The notes beneath the pieces are model-generated. The model did not search any database, was not told the DNA's origin, and saw only the letters and a list, made by a program, of their open reading frames with translations. Positions 60,581 to 64,000 of a stretch of DNA of 64,000 bases are shown piece after piece. Numbering within the stretch: the stretch's first letter is position 1; every line of letters begins with the position of its first letter. Origin of the DNA: Pilaira anomala (Eukaryota > Mucoromycota > Mucoromycetes > Mucorales > Mucoraceae). The translations under genes were made by a program, and so were the position numbers. Location: the NCBI GenBank assembly GCA_025716855.1, contig JAIXMQ010000072.1, positions 1-64,000 on the forward strand. The letters run 5' to 3'.

Positions 60581-60719
60581 GATGTGATATTTGATATAAA
60601 TAGCGCAAATAATGAAAACAAGTAAATAAACATGAATACCACAAAGGATTTTGAACAAGACAGATATTTCTATTCAATAAAAATAACTATACTAGTGTTC
60701 AAAAATACTAATAATAGTA

Positions 60720-61283
60720 CCAAAGTTGTTTAATTTGAACTATCAGAATTTGTTTGTTCTGGCTTTCCTAGTGTTTTTCAGACAAGCGACCCAATTCTTT
60801 TTATACTCTTCCCTCACTTTCTTTTGCTTAAATTCAACGACAAATTTTATGGCTGCTTAATACATGTTATTATTTTTATCAACTTTAGTAGTGGCTGTGG
60901 ATAACGTTGGTGATGGGGCAGTTGCATTTTTTTTTTTTTTTTACTAGATGAGGGTTTTGCAGTAAATGCATCATCGTCATATTTCCTTTTTCATTGTGAG
61001 GGTTCTAGATTTTTCATCGTTAACTGCTTTTCCAGCAGTTGTTGATTAAGTGTATTTGCAAGCGTCATTAGCATATCGTATTCTCTGAGTTGAAGATATA
61101 TCAATGTAAATGGTATATCCTTATAAATAAAGTCAATTTGATGATGGGATAATGCTGAAGTATACAGATACTGACTTGTTGGATCATTTTTGAAAGGGTG
61201 ATTGGTTATTGATAAAATACTGCTTGTGAAAAATGAACCGAGTGCGATCAATGGATTCAGGAGGGTTGGGTTGCCATATTATC
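60720..61283 (-). pseudogene. C-terminal fragment of the PD-(D/E)XK-like protein family found at 1.4-2.5 kb
   Basis: Read on minus: NPTLLNPLIALGSFFTSS, then FKNDPTSQYLYTSAL, IYLQLREYDMLMTLANTLNQ, and a Lys/Ser-rich tail (KRKYDDDAFTAKPSSSKKKK). The first two blocks line up with NETPLNPLLALIHCFIEQ and NDPTLICLYAKM of the gene inside the 1.78 kb element. The upstream nuclease-like part is missing, and the fragment abuts Tc1-type transposase sequence at about 61283. No TIR like those at 1009/2787 was seen next to it. Confidence 0.5.
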
Positions 61284-61560
61284 TAGGATACTTTCTTTGG
61301 AAATGATATATATATATAGCAATATTCGGTCCATGGTTGAGAAAAGTATGAGAAATCGTCGTAACCATGAAAACCGTTACGGTCCAAACAATCCATCATG
61401 GAATTCAAGTAACTCAAAAAGTGCTCTGTACCCCTTTCATTTATTTGGACTTTTTTGCCTTCTTTTTTTCTTTTTTTCTTACGTATGGCTGAAGTAGGCT
61501 TTTTCAACGAAATGTCAATACATAACACCGTCAGCGGAAATTGTTCCCAGCAGTATGGTT
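61283..61560 (-). pseudogene. Tc1/mariner DDE_3 transposase fragment (middle part)
   Basis: Minus strand: TEHFLSYLNSMMDCLDRNGF then HGYDDFSYFSQPW, the segment before and into the second catalytic motif (normally GYYIVMDNAPIH, here lost). A preceding stretch reads ISADGVMY and VEKAYFSHT in broken frame. It lies at the inner end of the right inverted arm. Confidence 0.6.
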
Positions 61561-61689
61561 ATAGATACAGGGGCTCCACCCCAAAGTTCGTTTTTACATT
61601 TGAAAAGCTCGCTCTTAAAAGATTACAAAATAGCAACTAGTGTGATTTTTTATTAAAGCATTTTTCAAAATTATTAACAGAATGATTGG

Positions 61690-61925
61690 CGATATTGTAG
61701 AGGGTCTTTCTACTAACACATCCGCTGACTTCGGCAACACTGATTTTCAAATCTTCTGTTTCCGTAAAGGCACTTCGTTTGATAGAATTCTTGACAATGG
61801 GACCAGAAGTTTTCAATAAGATTGAGCTCAGGGGGAATATGGGGGAAGATATATAGCTATGTAGTCTCTCATTTCAATCAAGCTAGTGATAACATCTGAG
61901 GTATAGAACGATGCATTATCAAATG
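61690..61925 (-). pseudogene. Tc1/mariner DDE_3 transposase fragment (catalytic end)
   Basis: Minus strand: TFDNASFYTSDVITSLIEMR then DYIAIYLPPYSPELNLIENF (with one base shift inside the PPYSPEL motif). Typical second and third catalytic regions, DNA(s)xH and PPYSPxLNxIExFW. Lies in the insertion that splits the right arm. Confidence 0.75.
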
Positions 61926-61950
61926 TGTGCAAATGGTTTTTAGATTCAGA

Positions 61951-61979
61951 CAATTTTTTTTTTTTTTTTTTTTTTTTTG
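61951..61979. repeat. Poly-T tract of about 28 nt
   Basis: Homopolymer run next to the transposase fragment, with unrelated sequence to its right (61980-62110). Confidence 0.9.
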
Positions 61980-62259
61980 CTAGAACGCTAGGACACCTAG
62001 CAACCTTTATTGAACATAAGATGTTGGATTGGCGGGCATTTTTTTTTATATTTATTTATTTGTTTAAAGGTAATCTATTACCGAGGATAGGTGCTTTCTT
62101 TATAGTCAGCTAGTCTGATCACATCTTGTTTTTTGTTTTCATACTTTGGATATTAAGTTCTGCTTGATACTACACATTCTGAATCGTTTTTGGATAGATG
62201 TATTAATAAAGAAGTAAAATTGAGGTGACCATAAAGTGTCTCCATCTATATACATATAA

Positions 62260-62650
62260 AAAAAAAAGATGTCTAAGCAAAAGTGTCTCGAAATTAAAAA
62301 ATAGTTCGTCGCATTTTTATGTCGTACATATCTAAAGTTTATGAACGAACTGATTGACATCATGGATTTTTTGGACAAAATTTTAAAGGAATCTTATTTT
62401 GTTATGGATAACTTCACCATTCACGAATCCTATCCCATGATAAGAAAGATCGAATTCAGAGGCTACAGAGTCATGTATTTGCCGCCGTATTTCCCAGAGT
62501 TGAACGCAATTGAGAGCTTCTGGGCTCTTGTAAAGAGCATGATGAAGCGTGAAAACCTAATGACCGAACAGACTTTATCTCAAAGAATTGCTGACGCCTG
62601 CAAAAATGTCTGTGTAAGTGAACTTCGTGTTTTTTTGCAGCCATTCTAAG
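62260..62650 (+). pseudogene. Second Tc1/mariner DDE_3 transposase fragment, opposite strand
   Basis: Plus strand: MDFLDKILKESYFVMDNFTI (second Asp in VMDN), HESYPMIRKIEFRGYRVMYL, PPYFPELNAIESFWALVKSM (third acidic residue), and TLSQRIADACKNVCVSELRV. The N-terminal half is missing. An upstream stop separates KCLEIKK from FVAFLCRTY in the same frame. It faces the fragment at 61690-61925. Confidence 0.85.
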
Positions 62651-62898
62651 CAACATATCAGTTACTGCCGGGATAAAATTCACTTTTAATAAAATGCTCC
62701 AATTTTAAAAGTGCCAAAGCTATCTTTCAATTGAATCAATTTGAAAATTTAATAATGACCAATTATTTTTTAGACTTTTACCAATTTCTATTTCAGTATT
62801 CTCCAAATTATTTTTTTATAATCACCATTTATATTTCTAAATTAACCACCAAGATTTCCTGAACTGACGCAAAAAAAAAAGAAAAAAAAATCTGGCAG

Positions 62899-62931
<33 letters not shown>

Positions 62932-63828
62932 CAAAACAATTTATTCATGGATTGTAATATGTACAATGTAACGCTACACTTGTTTTTGAACGACTCTTTA
63001 ATTTGTGATGATAGTCGGGATCGTATCATGAAAATGTGTTATCTCAAAAGCCTTCTTTCGTGTAGCCTAAAAAATTGGAAATGGCGTGATAGCACTCAAA
63101 AAAATATACTATCCAGTTTCTTTTTTTTTTCTTCGAACAGTGTAAAAGCCAGAAGATATGAGGCTTTAGAACAAGAAGAAATGAAGTCTATAATTTTTAA
63201 GTTCTTTTAAATAGTTAGAAGCACGGGAAATAACAAAGAAACTATCAAATGTTCAATTTCCCAAACTCTGTTTACGCCCATTTCCTCAGCCTTTTATATT
63301 TAACTATTTATTTTTATCTCTGACAGCATAAACTTGATATTTTTGGCTTGTACTCTACTTGATCTCTTACGCGTAAATACTGGTTTTTTTTTTTTTTTTT
63401 TTTTTTTTTCGTTGCTACTATGTATTTACTTAATAACTGATCTGCCAAAGAAAGAGAGAATTATATTTTGTTTAATGCAGAGCTTTATTTGTTTTTTTTT
63501 TTTTTCTGATGAGAATGCAGAAATATATGTATTTTTAAAACTGAAATAACGGAAATCTAATCCAGAAAAACGTCAAAGCGTTACATGTGTTTTCTTTTTA
63601 CTTATTTGGCAAAGAAAAGCATATGACACATTGAGTTCATTAGCCAATCATAAGATATCATAATAAATTGATAAAGCTTTTTGTATTTCCCAGGGCGTAT
63701 TAGATGATCAAATTAGATGTTAAATAGATGAGATGATAGTATGCTACTATCTTTTCTGTTTTTTTTTTATTTTATTTTATATAAAGAGGGATATTTACTT
63801 TCTTTTTACTCTTGTTCCTTTCTTTCAT

Positions 63829-63870
<42 letters not shown>

Positions 63871-64000
63871 CTCTACTTATTATACCATACTGTCGCTTTT
63901 TCAATCGAATTATAAACCCCACTTTTTTTTTTTTTTACTATTTCTATACTCATGCTTTATCATACTTAATCAACAATAGAAAAAATAACAGCAGTAATAA
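62899..64000 (-). repeat. Copy B of the dispersed repeat (cut by window edge)
   Basis: A run of 28 T (62899-62926), then the same sequence as copy A through to the window end. Same orientation as copy A. The AATAAA (62940-62945 on plus, inverse) and poly(A) are conserved. Internal T tracts are longer than in copy A (e.g. near 63384-63409). Confidence 0.85.

Larger units (their letters stand above)
61562..62858. repeat. Right arm of the large inverted repeat, split by a 1.06-kb insertion
   Basis: Inverse of 52110-52378. The outer part is 62716-62858 and the inner part 61562-61659. Between them lies 61660-62715. The pentamer AAAGC occurs at both borders (61655-61659 and 62716-62720), as expected of a target-site duplication, so the arm was probably interrupted by a later insertion. 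Confidence 0.75.

Noticed and set aside
60307..60677. Minus-strand frames over the 3' end of the 511-aa gene
   Set aside because: Antisense shadows with no independent features.
1..64000. tRNA, rRNA or CRISPR array
   Set aside because: No A/B-box pair with a cloverleaf, no rRNA-like sequence and no regularly spaced repeats were noticed; a tRNAscan/Infernal run would settle it.

Overview
The window looks like nuclear DNA of an early-diverging filamentous fungus, most likely Mucoromycota/Mucorales. The DNA is AT-rich and full of long poly-A/T tracts. Introns are many and short (about 40-95 nt), usually GTAAGT-like to TAG. Proteins are typically fungal, including F-box/LRR proteins, Hel2, Kha1, PI4K-III-alpha and Taf14-like YEATS. 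Transposon relics are of kinds I associate with Mucorales. Spliced gene models were built by hand. For each of them the summed exon length divides by three, which supports the exon joins. No tRNA, rRNA or CRISPR array was seen.

Layout. (A) 1-5.2 kb is accessory DNA. It holds the 3' end of a lineage-specific gene, a broken Tc1/mariner-type DDE transposase, a 1.78 kb element with about 250-bp terminal inverted repeats carrying a decayed spliced PD-(D/E)XK-like gene, a solitary last exon of a delta-12 fatty-acid desaturase, and a decayed F-box gene. (B) 6.0-45.2 kb is a core-gene block: a divergent CDK, a Kha1-type K+/H+ antiporter, thioredoxin reductase, a YEATS protein, the Hel2/ZNF598 E3 ligase, phosphatidylserine decarboxylase, a BAP31/Yet-type ER protein, splicing factor SPF45, PI4-kinase III alpha (Stt4), a PIAS/Siz SUMO ligase, an M20 peptidase, a small zinc-finger protein, a PRELI lipid-transfer protein, a methyltransferase-like protein, Tim10, an unknown helical protein and a Sel1-MYND protein. 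(C) 45.2-50.2 kb is gene-poor, with one small MITE-like element and an intact F-box/LRR gene. (D) 50.2-64 kb is a transposon graveyard. Two copies of a repeat of at least 1.1 kb, each starting with poly(T), sit at the edges. Between them lie two inverted arms about 10.7 kb apart (52.1 and 61.6-62.9 kb), enclosing an aromatic-acid-exporter-like pseudogene with 310-bp tandem duplications, a LINE 3' remnant, a PIF/Harbinger pair (transposase plus Myb-like protein), one apparently intact two-exon gene (511 aa, putative PD-(D/E)XK-type core) and several Tc1/mariner transposase fragments.

How the genes relate. The core genes are ordinary housekeeping functions and are not an operon-like set. Several touch membrane lipid or mitochondrial biology (PSD, PRELI, Stt4, Tim10), but nothing in the sequence shows co-regulation. 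The least explained material is the PD-(D/E)XK-like protein families. One is inside the 1.78 kb TIR element, and a second fragment of that family is at 60.7-61.3 kb. The other family is the intact 511-aa gene at 59 kb, and its C-terminal region resembles the partial gene at the left window edge. All family assignments come from motif recognition without database searches.
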